DNA from: Rhynchospora pubera
Taxonomy: Eukaryota; Streptophyta; Magnoliopsida; Poales; Cyperaceae
Length of the DNA: 64,000 nucleotides
Direction of reading: 5' to 3'
NCBI GenBank assembly: GCA_028095005.1
Contig: CM051460.1
Span: 283,628,238-283,692,237 of the forward strand
The notes below the pieces were generated by a model that was not told the DNA's origin, made no database searches, and saw nothing but the letters and a program-made list of their open reading frames with translations. Positions within the stretch are counted from its first letter, which is position 1. Each line of letters starts with the position of its first letter. Positions 1 through 12,119 of this stretch are shown here, piece after piece. Made by a program: the position numbers and the translations under genes.

Positions 1-548
1 GTAATTTTGTACTTAACACAATAAAAGAAAACGAAACGTAACATAAGTTTAGAACATACATATATCATTAAAATAATTTATTTATTCATCTATTTAGTCA
101 TGACAACAGTCCGTTTATTTAATATAATGAGTTTTTGAAAACATTAAAAAATTGAAGCACCTTTCATTAATTGATCAGTAAGAGACTTCTATAATATTAT
201 ATTCTATTAATTTCGTGATACCCGGATATTTATATTTTGGATTACGTGTCAACGGGAGTGTACTATTTCTGTATGAGACATGTTAAAAGTTGTAAATCAC
301 ACACAAATTCTTATCTGTTCATAAAATAATCTGTAATGAAATAAGTACAGGTGCGCATTTGATCGATAATATTCTGCACAGCCGAATTAAAATGGCAATA
401 AAATAAGTAGTCCATTGACTGTAGCTCGATATACGTTTCTATCAATGGGTATTTAAATACCTTCCCTACTGAGTTTGTTTTCATCTCCGAAAGACACGAT
501 TTTAAACCAACTTAATTTAGTAACCAGTACAACCCTACCAGTGCTTTC
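1..548. other. Upstream region of first gene
   Basis: AT-rich sequence without a gene-like frame. A TATA-like stretch (TATTTAAATA, 450-459) lies about 90 bp before the start codon at 549 and is a plausible core promoter. I see no repeat structure. Confidence 0.4.
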
Positions 549-1679
549 ATGGACGTATTAATTGCTCAACTGTTCAAAGGAATCAAACCTGCGGTTATCG
601 CCTGGTATCGAGACCGGACAGGGATAGCACAGAAATTGCGCCGTTTGGACATGCTCGTAATTAAGATTCGCAGTGTAGTAGAGGTATCAGAGAAGGTCGA
701 GATAAAAAATGAGTACTTGCTCAAATGGCAACAGATATTCAAGGATGCTGCAACCCAAGGAAGCGAAGTACTCCATAAGCTCCACGACCAGGCAGATAAC
801 TCTTCGTCCTCATCATCAGGTGTCTTTACCTTCTTTCAGAGATTGATTTCACGTAAGGACGATATGGAAAATCTGAACAGTACAATCGAATGGCTGGAAC
901 AGGTCTCTGCTGAGGTCAAGGTCTTCCTCAAAACACTGAAGCTCGAGCTGTCAGAGCTTGTAGCTCTGAGGGGTAAACTGAAACGTGGTGCTGATAATGA
1001 CAAAAAGGAGACGCAAAGATTGGATGGTAAACGACATCGTGAAGCGAAGATGCCATCTATCATTCAACGTGGTAGGTTTTGCTGCCGAGTCTCAGAAGAC
1101 AGAAACTTAATTAAGGGGACTTCTATTCATCAACTGTTGAGAACTTTTGAAAAACCAAAGAAAGGCAAGGTAAAATTCACGAGTGCCTATAATGGTTATT
1201 CAGACACAGAACCAGCTGAGGAGGATATGGGTGATATTGGATGTTTGAAGCTGGGAGACAAAATGGAAATGGACTGCTTCGACGAGGAGGTGGGTCAGTT
1301 GAAGAAGGCACAGTTTGTATCAGCTAATCTCGGACACTTACTCTCTAGGAGGAAAGTTGAGGAAATCACTGAGGTGGAGGTTTTGACGGCTAGGATACAA
1401 GGTGCTGTTAACTTGGCTATGCAGAAATGTGAAGATGGCTCGTGGTTCGGCCAATGGATTACAAAGTTGATGGAGGCCACAGAAGAAGGAAAGAGTGTTG
1501 CATCGACAATTAAATCAAATAATTTCTGTATTGATGATGAGATTGTTGATGAGGTTGGTGTAATTGTGACTCATGTTCGTATTAGGTTGGAAAGCATGCT
1601 CGATGATTTGGAGGACTTCAAAAACCTAGCAGATGCAGAAAAACTGGCCAGCGAGCTTACACCTGCTCTGAGTAATTAA
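549..1679 (+). CDS. Rx-N-like coiled-coil protein, uncharacterised
   Basis: A single-exon frame of 376 codons, by far the longest in the first 39 kb. The first 150 residues are helix-rich and charged. The segment LLKWQQIFKDAATQGSEVL (about residues 57-75) resembles the third helix of the Rx N-terminal (CC) domain of plant NLR immune receptors, where a conserved W precedes a D/E-rich helix. A serine run (about 85-90) follows. A second helical block, about residues 280-365, looks like a diverged repeat of the first (LMEATEEGKSVASTIKSNN). There is no P-loop, NB-ARC or LRR sequence, so it is not a complete NLR. I infer an Rx-N-only protein; a role in immunity is only suggested by the family. No signal peptide or membrane segment is visible. 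The ATG at 549 is the first in frame. Confidence 0.7.
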   Translation: MDVLIAQLFKGIKPAVIAWYRDRTGIAQKLRRLDMLVIKIRSVVEVSEKVEIKNEYLLKWQQIFKDAATQGSEVLHKLHDQADNSSSSSSGVFTFFQRLISRKDDMENLNSTIEWLEQVSAEVKVFLKTLKLELSELVALRGKLKRGADNDKKETQRLDGKRHREAKMPSIIQRGRFCCRVSEDRNLIKGTSIHQLLRTFEKPKKGKVKFTSAYNGYSDTEPAEEDMGDIGCLKLGDKMEMDCFDEEVGQLKKAQFVSANLGHLLSRRKVEEITEVEVLTARIQGAVNLAMQKCEDGSWFGQWITKLMEATEEGKSVASTIKSNNFCIDDEIVDEVGVIVTHVRIRLESMLDDLEDFKNLADAEKLASELTPALSN

Positions 1680-3720
1680 TGTGCAATCAAGTGGTCCTCT
1701 TTAGTGGCTTGTTTCAATTGCTTATATAGCAAAATGTATTAAATTTTCCATTTTCTTTGTTTTGTTGAAGCATGTTATTTTCACTGTTTGTGTAAGTAAT
1801 CATCTGTATTGTGAGTATAGTTGAGCACTGTGAGTATTTGTCTTGTTAGTGTTGCTATAGGGGAGGATAATAATATCATTGCTCCATCAGTACTGCTGCC
1901 TCACTCTAGTTCTCGATTGAAATAGTAAACAGAAAATTGTCTAAATTAGAAGGGAAAATTTGTCTAATAGCACTGGATTGACTTAACCTTGGTGTACTCT
2001 ATATTGTAATAATTAGCTTTGCTTGATCCTCAATTCGTGCAAGTGCACATGATTTGCCTCATAACTAACCCAAATTGCTAGCCATTTAAATAATCCAGGC
2101 AACATGCTAGAAAACATTTACAAAGCAAAGGGTTGGACTTCTTCAGAGGAAAATCACGTACTTCTATTAAATTTGACAGAAATTTTATACTATTCCCGAA
2201 AATTACTAAAACTAATGCAGTCAAAGTCTTCATCATTTGGTGGTGCTTTGGACAGCTTTTAAAACACGTACTTCGAAATTTTTGTATATTGACATTATGA
2301 CATATAAACCTTGATCATATACCTTTGTGGAATTGATCCTCCTCTTAACTCTAATTGTCAGAACTTCAAGGTAATCATCAACATCAGATTACTCTGCATT
2401 CACCAAATTGGGTTAAGTCGGGTTTGCAAACTAGAGTCTCAAACACACAAAATCCACATTCATCTAAGTTGATTGTCTTGGCTCAAGCTTCCCATCATGT
2501 GCATCATAACTAGGACCCTTCAATTTGTCTCTATCGTTGACGCCCTTAACTCAAAAAATAAAATAATATATAAGTTGTACTTGGTATGGGTGCAGATATT
2601 ACTGGTAAGAACAGCGCAGTCAAAGAGGAAAGCGTGGAGAAATCTGAGCATGCGGTTGTTATGTACTTTTTTTTTTTTTGGTTGACTTTGTTCTAATTTT
2701 GATTGGTTCAGCTCTCCATATTTTGTTATTTATTAACATAATAAGATATTATTCATTGATTCTTCTCTGGAGTGCAAGTAGCATCTTTAGTCTTTACTCA
2801 TCTTGCTGTTGCTGGGATATAGGTGGTAGAAAAGCAAAACCCAAATGGAGTATCGGGCTAGGGCTTTTAATTTTTTTCCCCTCGAGATTCTTTTAAGATG
2901 CTTCTAAAATTTAGCAAGCGTATTTTTACTGTTTGAATTACGCTTTGAAATTCCTTTGATTTAGCATTTTATTGTTGTTAATTCAGCAAATTAACATATG
3001 GTTCTAAAGAACGGCTTCCTGTGATTGGTTTGAATGTGAATCAATATATATAGACCCTGTGTTGCAATCTTGATGTTAACAGTCCAAACCATTCAACAAT
3101 ATAAGAATAAAAGCCTTTTAGAAATATTTTTGTGTTGAAGGTATCAATAAATAGGTTTGAAATATTCACGGTACGTAATTACATGATTGTATCAAAATAC
3201 AATAAAAGAATCAGCTGACCTATGATTCTAAATATGAAACTGGTAAGCTCAGCTTTAGTAGAGATTAACAACGTATGAGAGATGAGAGATGAGAATGAGA
3301 GGAAATTGTATTTTATTGATTATTTGAGCATTGCAATGTCTTTTCTATAAGCTATCTTGTCTATTAAAATGCCAACCTCCTCTACAATCGTCTACCCCCT
3401 CCTCTATATATAGATCTTCATTTTGCAGAATGCTGACGTCACCCGACAGCACTTAGCCAACTTGAGTCCCTAAATTCCCCCGAACTATGCTCGGCACAAT
3501 CCTTTGCATAAATCTTCCAAGACTTGTCTCCCGACCTACGTTTACACGCTTTTTTATGGTAATTACTACTTACCATCCACTAAAATGTCATCAACGTCAT
3601 CCACATAGTGCTCTCTTCCTTTCCGCGCGTTCCCCTCTCTTCCCTTCGAGTAAATCGCATTCCCCTCCTTCTCTGTGTGTTCTACTCCCTCTTTTCGCTT
3701 TCAGACGCATCTCTCCCCTC
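1680..3720. other. Intergenic, no gene recognised
   Basis: AT-rich sequence with scattered T runs and no convincing coding frame. From about 3270 to 3480 a stretch with GAGATGAGA repeats, a TATATA box and a CT-rich tract resembles the end of an old LTR, but I find no partner or target duplication. At about 3600-3720 the sequence is pyrimidine-rich with CGCGC motifs. It looks like the inverted counterpart of the purine-rich tract at 16165-16420, so the Copia element probably landed inside an older inverted-repeat element. Confidence 0.4.
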
Positions 3721-3725
3721 CATTC

Positions 3726-5489
3726 TGTTAGAAAGTGTGTAATTTTCATTTATTTTGCTAATTACAAGTTAATTAAGCCAAGAACATCACACACAAAGAG
3801 ATCTAGTACATAAGCTATTCAAACACACGAGAAAAAGGGTTGGAAGTATACCTCTCTTGGTATCGCAACCAAGAGGCTCGTTCCAACGGATTGGTGTCGG
3901 TGGCGTGCTCTCCAAGAACCTCCACGCCGTGCGCCTCGAGTCCACTAAGGAATTAACCACCTTCTCTAATCAATTATGCTAGTAATTGAGAGAAGTGTGT
4001 CTAATTCCAAAGCTTTCCCTCTTCAAGTTAATTCTCCAATTAATTTAGTGGAAAAGCTTGCTCAACACATGAGCTAGGTGGTGTGTGGAAGAGAGAAAGG
4101 GAATGAAAAATTCTGAATTTTTTCTTCCCTTGTTGTGAGGTGCGGCCAAAGAGAGAAGGAGAGAGAGAGGTGTGTGGAGGCTTGTGTTTGCTCCCAAAGA
4201 ACACCCCTTTATATAGGCCACTCAACCTAGCTCTCATCCAAATTTTCATGGACAAAAATGCCCCTTGCCCTAGCCGCACCTACCTACCCCATATATGGGT
4301 TGGGCCTCAAGTTAAGTTGAGCCCAATACTCTTCCATTTAATTGCACCTTCCATTGGACATTAAATTAACCAATTAATTTAAAGCCCAATTAGCTCAAAT
4401 AATTAAATGTGTTGATTATAATTAATTATTAACTATTTAATAATTAATATGGAATTAGTCAATGCATTAAATTATTTCTATATGATCTATTTGACTTAAA
4501 TAATCATAACGGTCCATAACGGCATACGATTAATTAATCAACTTATCATATTTTGCAAAACCAATTGTTGCAAATAAATAATTAATGCACGTGTGGTTAA
4601 ACACCTTATTATGTGTGACCCTTTGAGGATTTATGCTAAGTTGGCCATGGAATTAAATCGTTATTTAATTCCAATAATCATAAGCGGTATCTAGCAACAC
4701 GTTATGACTCCCAATTCGCATAAATAGTGTACTGCTACAATATTTCAATCCTGCATAAGAGAATAATTAGTTTCTCTATTTTGATTCTTATGTCACACGA
4801 TATCATCATATAATCCAAGATAGGAATGTGCCATTCTTGCAGATTATACGTTTCTTGATCTAGAGATAATTGTATAAAGTTGCATGCAAACAATCTATCT
4901 CCATCAAGGGGCCCAAACAGATATCGTCACTCACTAAGTGAATTAATGAGGGACATACGGTTTTCTTGATGATTAACTTTTCCCCGCACAATTCAAGAGA
5001 ACATAAATAAAGTCCGTATAGCAGCCCTTATCGGGAATCAGCGGTAGACAGTATTTATTGAACCTATCCTCATGTGGAAAAGATAAACATCTCAAACTTA
5101 GAACCAAAATCACAACGAAATAAACAATGACACATAACACAATCCATATGTTTATTTCGATGGGTCAAGTCCTGTGCTATGTTCCATAACATACACATAT
5201 GCAACTAAGTTGGTAACTCTTTACCTATGATTAGTAGAACTTAATCATCACTTAACTTGCATACTAATCTTATATGATAATTAATGTTCCTTGTTAATTA
5301 TCAAGATTATGGACCGTTTAGATTTATTATTGTCATTCTAAAGAATGATCAACAGAGATCTACAATTCAGATCCTCAACCTGAATGATCTGTCAATAATA
5401 AACCTAGGAACAGATGATAAAATCTCATCCAAAACATAAACTAATAATTAAGTCATTAAATTATTGACTTCTAGGACATAACTCTAACA
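3726..5489 (-). repeat. 3' LTR of the Copia element
   Basis: 1764 bp, the uninterrupted LTR copy. It has TGTTAGA/TCTAACA ends and a TATA box on the minus strand (TATATAAA, complement of 4208-4215). It is nearly identical to the right LTR. Confidence 0.93.
4208..4215 (-). promoter_or_regulatory. LTR TATA box
   Basis: TATATAAA on the minus strand, in the middle of the LTR. The same box is at 12110-12117 in the right LTR, which is the transcribing 5' LTR of this element. Confidence 0.5.
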
Positions 5490-5500
5490 ATCTCCCACTT
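5490..5500 (-). other. Polypurine tract of the Copia element
   Basis: AAGTGGGAGAT on the minus strand, immediately upstream of the 3' LTR. This is the usual polypurine primer form of plant Copia elements and fixes the orientation. Confidence 0.8.
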
Positions 5501-8500
5501 GGCCTAGAGTCAATCAGTAGTGACTTCTAGCCAACGAAGAATTGAGAACAATGTCATATATCTACATATATACATGTCTCGGACCTCAAAATAAATAATA
5601 CGCTTATAGCTAGTTACTCATACGTCCACCACGTATGGATGCATAACTGCATCTCGTATACTGCTCAAGGTAGAGGTCGTGCTAGAGTGTTCGCTGTGTT
5701 CGCGAACCTATCCAAAAATTGTTTGACTATATATATTTATACACTCCTATATATATTCTTGATCACCATCATATGATATCAAGTGATATCGTTATAGATC
5801 ATATTTGAATCTCCAATGTAACATTGGGCTCTTAGGAGTAAGTTATGGTTCGAGATGCTTAGAACCATAATAACTCAACTAAGAAACCGATCCGAAATAA
5901 ACTTCTTTTATTGCTTCACAAGTTGCTATGTATTTTGCTTTGGTGACGGAAACGGTTGTAATATTCCATTTAGAACACCTTCTAAATTTACAACACCACC
6001 TTTTAGCAAAATATGTAGTTTAACTGTGATTATATCAATCTTTGGAAAAACTAGCATTAGTGTAATTAATTTACACGAGCTCTCTTTCATCTTAAGAGAT
6101 GAAACATTATATCACTCTTTCTCATAAGGTACTCGAGGATATCCTTGACTATCGTCCAAATGTGTTTCTCTTGTATCCATTTGACAACTGTTTGTCATAT
6201 CTTTTGGATACTACACATTGGGGCATATGCATAAATATGGCGTACACAATAAAACTCATAATGAAAGAATGCTTGAACTATTTCATGCACTTTCTCGAAT
6301 TGAGTTGCAATAGACCGAGTTAAAACACTCAAGTCATGCCATGTGACGTACAGTTAGACATCCTTTCTTGGAGTGTAACTTTCGTGTTTCTAGAACACTT
6401 CGTCAATACATGCATATTTGCTCAAACCTAACTTCCATCATAATCTATCTTTATAGATTTTGTTTCCTAGGATTAGGTGATTTTGCCCAAGTTCTCATTT
6501 GAGAAAGTATTCTCCAAAGAGATCTTGACAATATTCATTTTCTTAATGTTATTCCCAATTAATGAATTGTTATCTTGAACAATACAAGTAATACAATTAT
6601 GCTCACACTGAATATCTTGTCTATACAAGATACTTTTGACGAAGTTCAACTCCTTGACTTCATTGTCAAAACTTTTATTCCAATCTCCACAACACTTGCT
6701 TTAATCCATTAATGGATCCTTGAAGCATGCGTATGTTTTTAGCAATACATAAACCTCGATTTGCGTCAAATGCACAACATCATCCTTCATTCATACGAAG
6801 AAGGCGGTTTTATGTGTTTTTCCATATATCAATATATATGAAATACAACTATTGCTAGAATGATCTTTATTGACTTTTACATAGCCACAAGCAAGAGGTT
6901 GTGCTTTGTACGTAGTCAACTAGTCATCGATTTAGACATAGCTACAAGCGAGAAGCCACGCTTTGTACATAGTCGATTTGTTATCCATGTCGATCTTTCC
7001 TTTTGAAGATCTAAGACGTTCTTGATGAATTGCTCCTTCATGAACATCAACCAAGGTCTACACCTTGTTGTTATATATGGATTTTATTTAAAGATCATAT
7101 GAATTCAAACCATATATGTGGAATCGGATCGTTCCATCGTTTTTTCTTGTTTATCAACGGATTCTCATATGCTAAGTTTGAGAATGTCGTGAAGCCAATG
7201 CACCAAACGGCTTAGGCAATCAACTCTCGTTGATCTTTTGTAGGACTGGTACTTGAGGTTCATGAACTACTTCCACAATGAATTGTTGAACGAGTTCTTG
7301 ACTCCTCATATATTCCATGAGTTTCTCAAATCATCATCAACTCGTGATATGGTTGAGTCCTCATTGGAAGGAGCGTACTATTAAACTTCTTTCAAAACAA
7401 CTTGTGAATGAAGTTTCGCTCAACTCCCACTAAGTACCATGCATGGAGTGACAAGTTTCCCATAAGAGTACTTCTTGTAGTGACGCATAAACTATTTTAA
7501 TGCTCACTTTACTCCCACTACTTCTTCTTGAGAATTTCAATTCATCAAGACTACATTATGATTAGCAACAACTACTTTGTTCTTATCATATTCGTGGAAG
7601 TAGTGCCTTTTAATATAAAGCATCCTACAAATATATAGTGTCTTATTTGGTTTAAGCTTACAAGTCCACAATACTTGAAATAAGCTTCTCAACACCAAAT
7701 CTCGAGAAGTATTATATTTAGAGATCAAAATCTCCTAAGATATCTTCTTCAATAGACTTCGATGGAACATTATTCAGTGTAAACAATATTGTCCTCAAAC
7801 ATAATTCCCTAATACGAGTTGAATAAGTCAATTTGATTTATTATCGATCGAACTATACAAAATATTGTTCGATACCTCCACTCTTGGACACATTATTCCA
7901 TAATGTTCCTCATGGAGTGAGTTATGAAACTATTTTCATACTCTTAAGATAATATTTCAAATCATGTGACTTAACTATTTACCATGATTAATTGTAAGAC
8001 TTCCATTTTTCTTGAAAGGTCTTTTAAACTTTACTCTTGAACTCCTTTGAACTAGTCAAAAAGTTCATACTTATACCTTATCAAATAGATATGTTAATAT
8101 CTACAATGATCGTTGGTTAAGTAGTAAAGTATCAACAACCTTTCATTGCACAAGTACTTGTAGGTCTTTATACATCGATATGTATAAGTCCTAATTAATT
8201 CACTTATCCTTAAACCTTCATAGGTTAAAGGCGCTTTTGTCATTTAACAAACATGATTCGCATATCAATCGATTTGAAATCGAATTGAATTACGAGCTCT
8301 ATGTTACGTAGACTCTCGTAATGCGATTCTCGTTTATGTATGTGACTAAGCGGTTATATATAACATGAAAGTCAAATACTTTATGTCAAGTCTTACGCAT
8401 CCTATTTGTCATTCATAACTTGTTTATCTATCTCAAGCAAATTTAATCAAGATGCATGAGATCATATAAACAAATCCATAATAAAAGAACTTGTCTTTTA

Positions 8501-11500
8501 CTAAACATAGTCATCCATCATCAAATATGAAATGGAGACGTTTTGAGAGGTTAGGATTAAGGTATACAACCTTCAATTCCTAAATAAACTCTTGATAAAG
8601 ATAACTCTACGTATTCAATGGTAATGACTTAAACGAATAAGTCATTTCCTATACGGAGTTTACTTTACATCTCTCGAACATTCTCTTATTCTTCATTGCT
8701 AACACATTTCTTTAAATGCGAGCATATGAACTAGTATCAAGTTACTAGTGTGAATTAAAGATAGTGAGATAATTTGAACGACAAATACACTTTAGGATTA
8801 GAATATTTCTAATCGTCACAATCATAGTATTTCGGACAACCTTTCAAATGCCTCCCATAAACGGCAAATGAAACATCTCATGTGACACATGGTCATCAAT
8901 GAGAGTCTCGAAATTTCAACTCATACATTGGTGAAGTATTTCTTGAATACTTAATCAATCACCTTTTTGCATTAACAAGCATGCGAAAAAGGTAACATTA
9001 TATCCTTCATGATTCCAAAGAGATCGTATGACAATATCAACAATCCTTGATATCGGAGATTAATATCTCTAGTCATCAATTAGTTACTTCAATCTTTCGA
9101 TTTGTGAGCTAATGAAACATTCATATAACTTCTTTTAAAAGAATAATCTCTTGGTCAACTCATATTCTTTATACTCAATCATAAATGATGGAGTTAATAT
9201 CTACTTTCTCCAAGAACACTTTCTTGAGTAAGCGGATGAGAACGTACGAGTTAATTTTAGCCCATATGAATTCGCTAATTCAAAGGTCTAGAAATTTCAA
9301 ATGAGGATATTAAGCATATGCTTTATTGAATAACTTTTCGCCAAAAGTCAATCAATCATCGCGTTGCTACGTTCGGGAAGTTTGAGGAAAGTTTTTGGGA
9401 ATTGACATACTCAAATTTCTCTTCACTAAGATCGTGTCTTAGGAATCGGTATTACTTCTTTAAGTGAATACTTTTAGAAACGAGTTTGTTAATTTTCAAA
9501 GATTGATCGCAACAAAATTAACAATTTAAACATCTATAACAAAATCAATTTACGGTCATTTAGTTTATGAAATTGTTTTATTTATAACAAATAAAACTCC
9601 CACTATATTTATTTAATGTCCCTAATATAGTAGGTTTTCCAAGATCCCTATTTTCGTTGAGATGGTGCTAGCGTCGGCGTGACACCAAAACAACTAGATA
9701 AGGTAGGTTCTCCAACCAATCATTCCATATGATTCTTGGTTTGTGAAATATCACATGTACATCCACAAACTTTGCCCCGATGTCCAATCCGATTAGAAAA
9801 CATCGTTAAGTAACCTTTCTCTATTTGCTCCTAGTAAATCCGATTTACACCCCGACACGGATGATGGAACACGATGTCCCGCGTCGGCGAGAATGCATCA
9901 ATGAACGATCATACACGTTAGAAGGGGATAGAGAGAAGGAGGGCGATTTAACTTAATCATGTTTTGTTTGGGACAATCAATTAAGTGACACTTGTTTGGT
10001 GGTCATGTAAGCATACACCCATACCTAGCCTATGACAATTCATAGCAATCACATATAAGCATCTCATAGTTGTGGGTTTGTATGCCTCCCGCTTGCATTA
10101 GTTTCGCCACATCGTTCATGGAGCAAAACTAATCTAATCCTTGTCCCTCCCACTAAATTCTATAAGGATCTAAATCCTATATAAAATAAAGGTGCAAAAT
10201 ACATGTGAAAACATCCTATTCCCTTCCTATCCTTAGGGGCATGCAAGCCTCACAAGTTACATAAAAATTAATCAAAAATTAATTAATGGCACCAAAGGCC
10301 GCATTACAAACATTCACACATGCATTCATTTACAACCACAAGGCATTGAGTCTTGAGCCATACTAAACCCACTATCCACCTACAAAACAAAGTTAGCACA
10401 TACAAGAACTTTGTTTCCAATTAACGATTTTCAAGCATCTTTGCGTATCGTTTGCTATAAGTAAATTCCGTGTACAAATCCTCAATTTTAAACAACCAAA
10501 CTTGTTTAAATTCATTTAGAAAGTTCTTTCTACATCCCATAACAGAAAGGAGATCAAAAAAGGAGTTTTCTAATTAATTTCAACTAGTTTGAATACTTAG
10601 AAAAACAGTAATTTACCAAAAAACGTAACTAATGGAATCCAACAAAAACAACAGTTTTCGGTCTCCAAAAATTCTCAAATAAATTACTTAAGCTCCTTAT
10701 CAAAGTTGTGACTACCAGTAAAAATTTCAAGAAGAGATCTTAAACCATCTGGGAGAATCAAAAAAGACAAATCTCTTACAAGTGCACGAAACACCGTTAT
10801 GAGATTTTCAGCTTATCCTCTCAACCATTTGGTCTGTTAGACCACCTTCTATCCAGTTTTTATATATACAATATACATAGAAAAACTTGTTTAGACTACA
10901 GGCTATCCATTCATGAAAAGAAAACAACCAAGTTCAGTTCAATAATATTAAGTTACAGCCTAAACAATCAACAAATTCTGTACTGGAACAGACTGTCAAT
11001 CGAAAGGTTTTAACCTAGTTGAAGGTCCAAAAATCCACGAAAAATTATGAAATTAATTTTCCTGGAATCCTAACTCAAAATAGAACAACTTCATTTAAAC
11101 AGAATTTTTAAAGGAGTTCTCAGTTGGTACAGTTTATTAGAACAATCGATTTGCTCAACAAACTGGATCTGACAAGATCTTCCTTTTCATACTTGAAAAT
11201 CCACAAATTAATCCGAGTCATGCAACAATTTATACGTGCTCAGAAAGAACTTCAAGTCCTCTTTATTTCTAGCCATAGAACACTGGTACTTATATTCAAA
11301 ATATAAATCTTTCAAGCCATTCAAACAGGACAGTGCAAGCAAAAACTGGTTCTGCGCACTGTCGCCGTTTTATTCACAGTAAATCTATACTAATTCTGAA
11401 AAATGTAAATCCAACGCCAAAAAAATCACAATCCACAGATCTACAACTTTCATGTATATGGAAAGATCTTCCAGAGAACTTATCACATCCAAAAACGCGA

Positions 11501-11613
11501 AATAACACAGAAAATACCATTTCCAGACAGCAAACAAACGCATCATCTCTACTAATCCATTAATTAGCCAATTTCTCTTAATTAAGTGTTAAAATAGCTT
11601 AAGTACGAACATG
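5501..11613 (-). other. Copia interior, non-coding
   Basis: About 6.1 kb with no frame longer than about 90 codons on either strand. Apart from the RNase H remnant near its 3' end I recognise no gag, protease, integrase or reverse transcriptase motif. It is AT-rich throughout and has no tandem repeats that I can see. Confidence 0.6.
5879..5965 (-). pseudogene. Remnant of Copia RNase H domain
   Basis: On the minus strand a frame reads TTVSVTKAKYIATCEAIKEV before a stop. This matches the Copia RNase H signature in which an S/T-A-E-A-E-Y stretch precedes an E-A-x-K-E block. It sits where RNase H should be, a few hundred bases before the 3' LTR. Upstream (higher coordinates) I could not follow reverse transcriptase or integrase, so the coding region is largely eroded. 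Confidence 0.65.
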
Positions 11614-11626
11614 TGCTCTGATACCA
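11614..11626 (-). other. Primer-binding site (initiator tRNA-Met type)
   Basis: TGGTATCAGAGCA on the minus strand, one base from the right LTR. This is the standard Copia primer-binding site and defines the right LTR as the 5' LTR. Confidence 0.93.
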
Positions 11627-12119
11627 CTGTTAGAAAGTGTGTAATTTTCATTTATTTTGCTAATTACAAGTTAATTAAGCTAAGAACATCACACACAAAG
11701 AGATCTAGTACATAAGCTATTCAAACACACGAGAAAAAGGGTTGGAAGTATACCTCTCTTGGTATCGCAACCAAGAGGCTCGTTCCAATGGATTGGTGTC
11801 GGTGGCGTGCTCTCCAAGAACCTCCACGCCGTGCGCCTCGAGTCCACTAAGGAATTAACCACCTTCTCTAATCAATTATGCTAGTAATTGAGAGAAGTGT
11901 GTCTAATTCCAAAGTTTTCCCACTTCAAGTTAATTCTCCAATTAATTTAGTGGAAAAGCTTGCTCAACACATGAGCTAGGTGGTGTGTGGAAGAGAGAAA
12001 GGGAATGAAAAATTCTGAAATTTTTCTTCCCTTGTTGTGAGGTGCGGCCAAAGAGAGAAGGAGAGAGAGAGGTGTGTGGAGGCTTGTGTTTGCTCCCAAA
12101 GAACACCCCTTTATATAGG

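Noticed and set aside
4040..4364. Frames on both strands repeated at 11942-12353
   Set aside because: They lie in the LTRs and recur only because the LTR is repeated; no family match.
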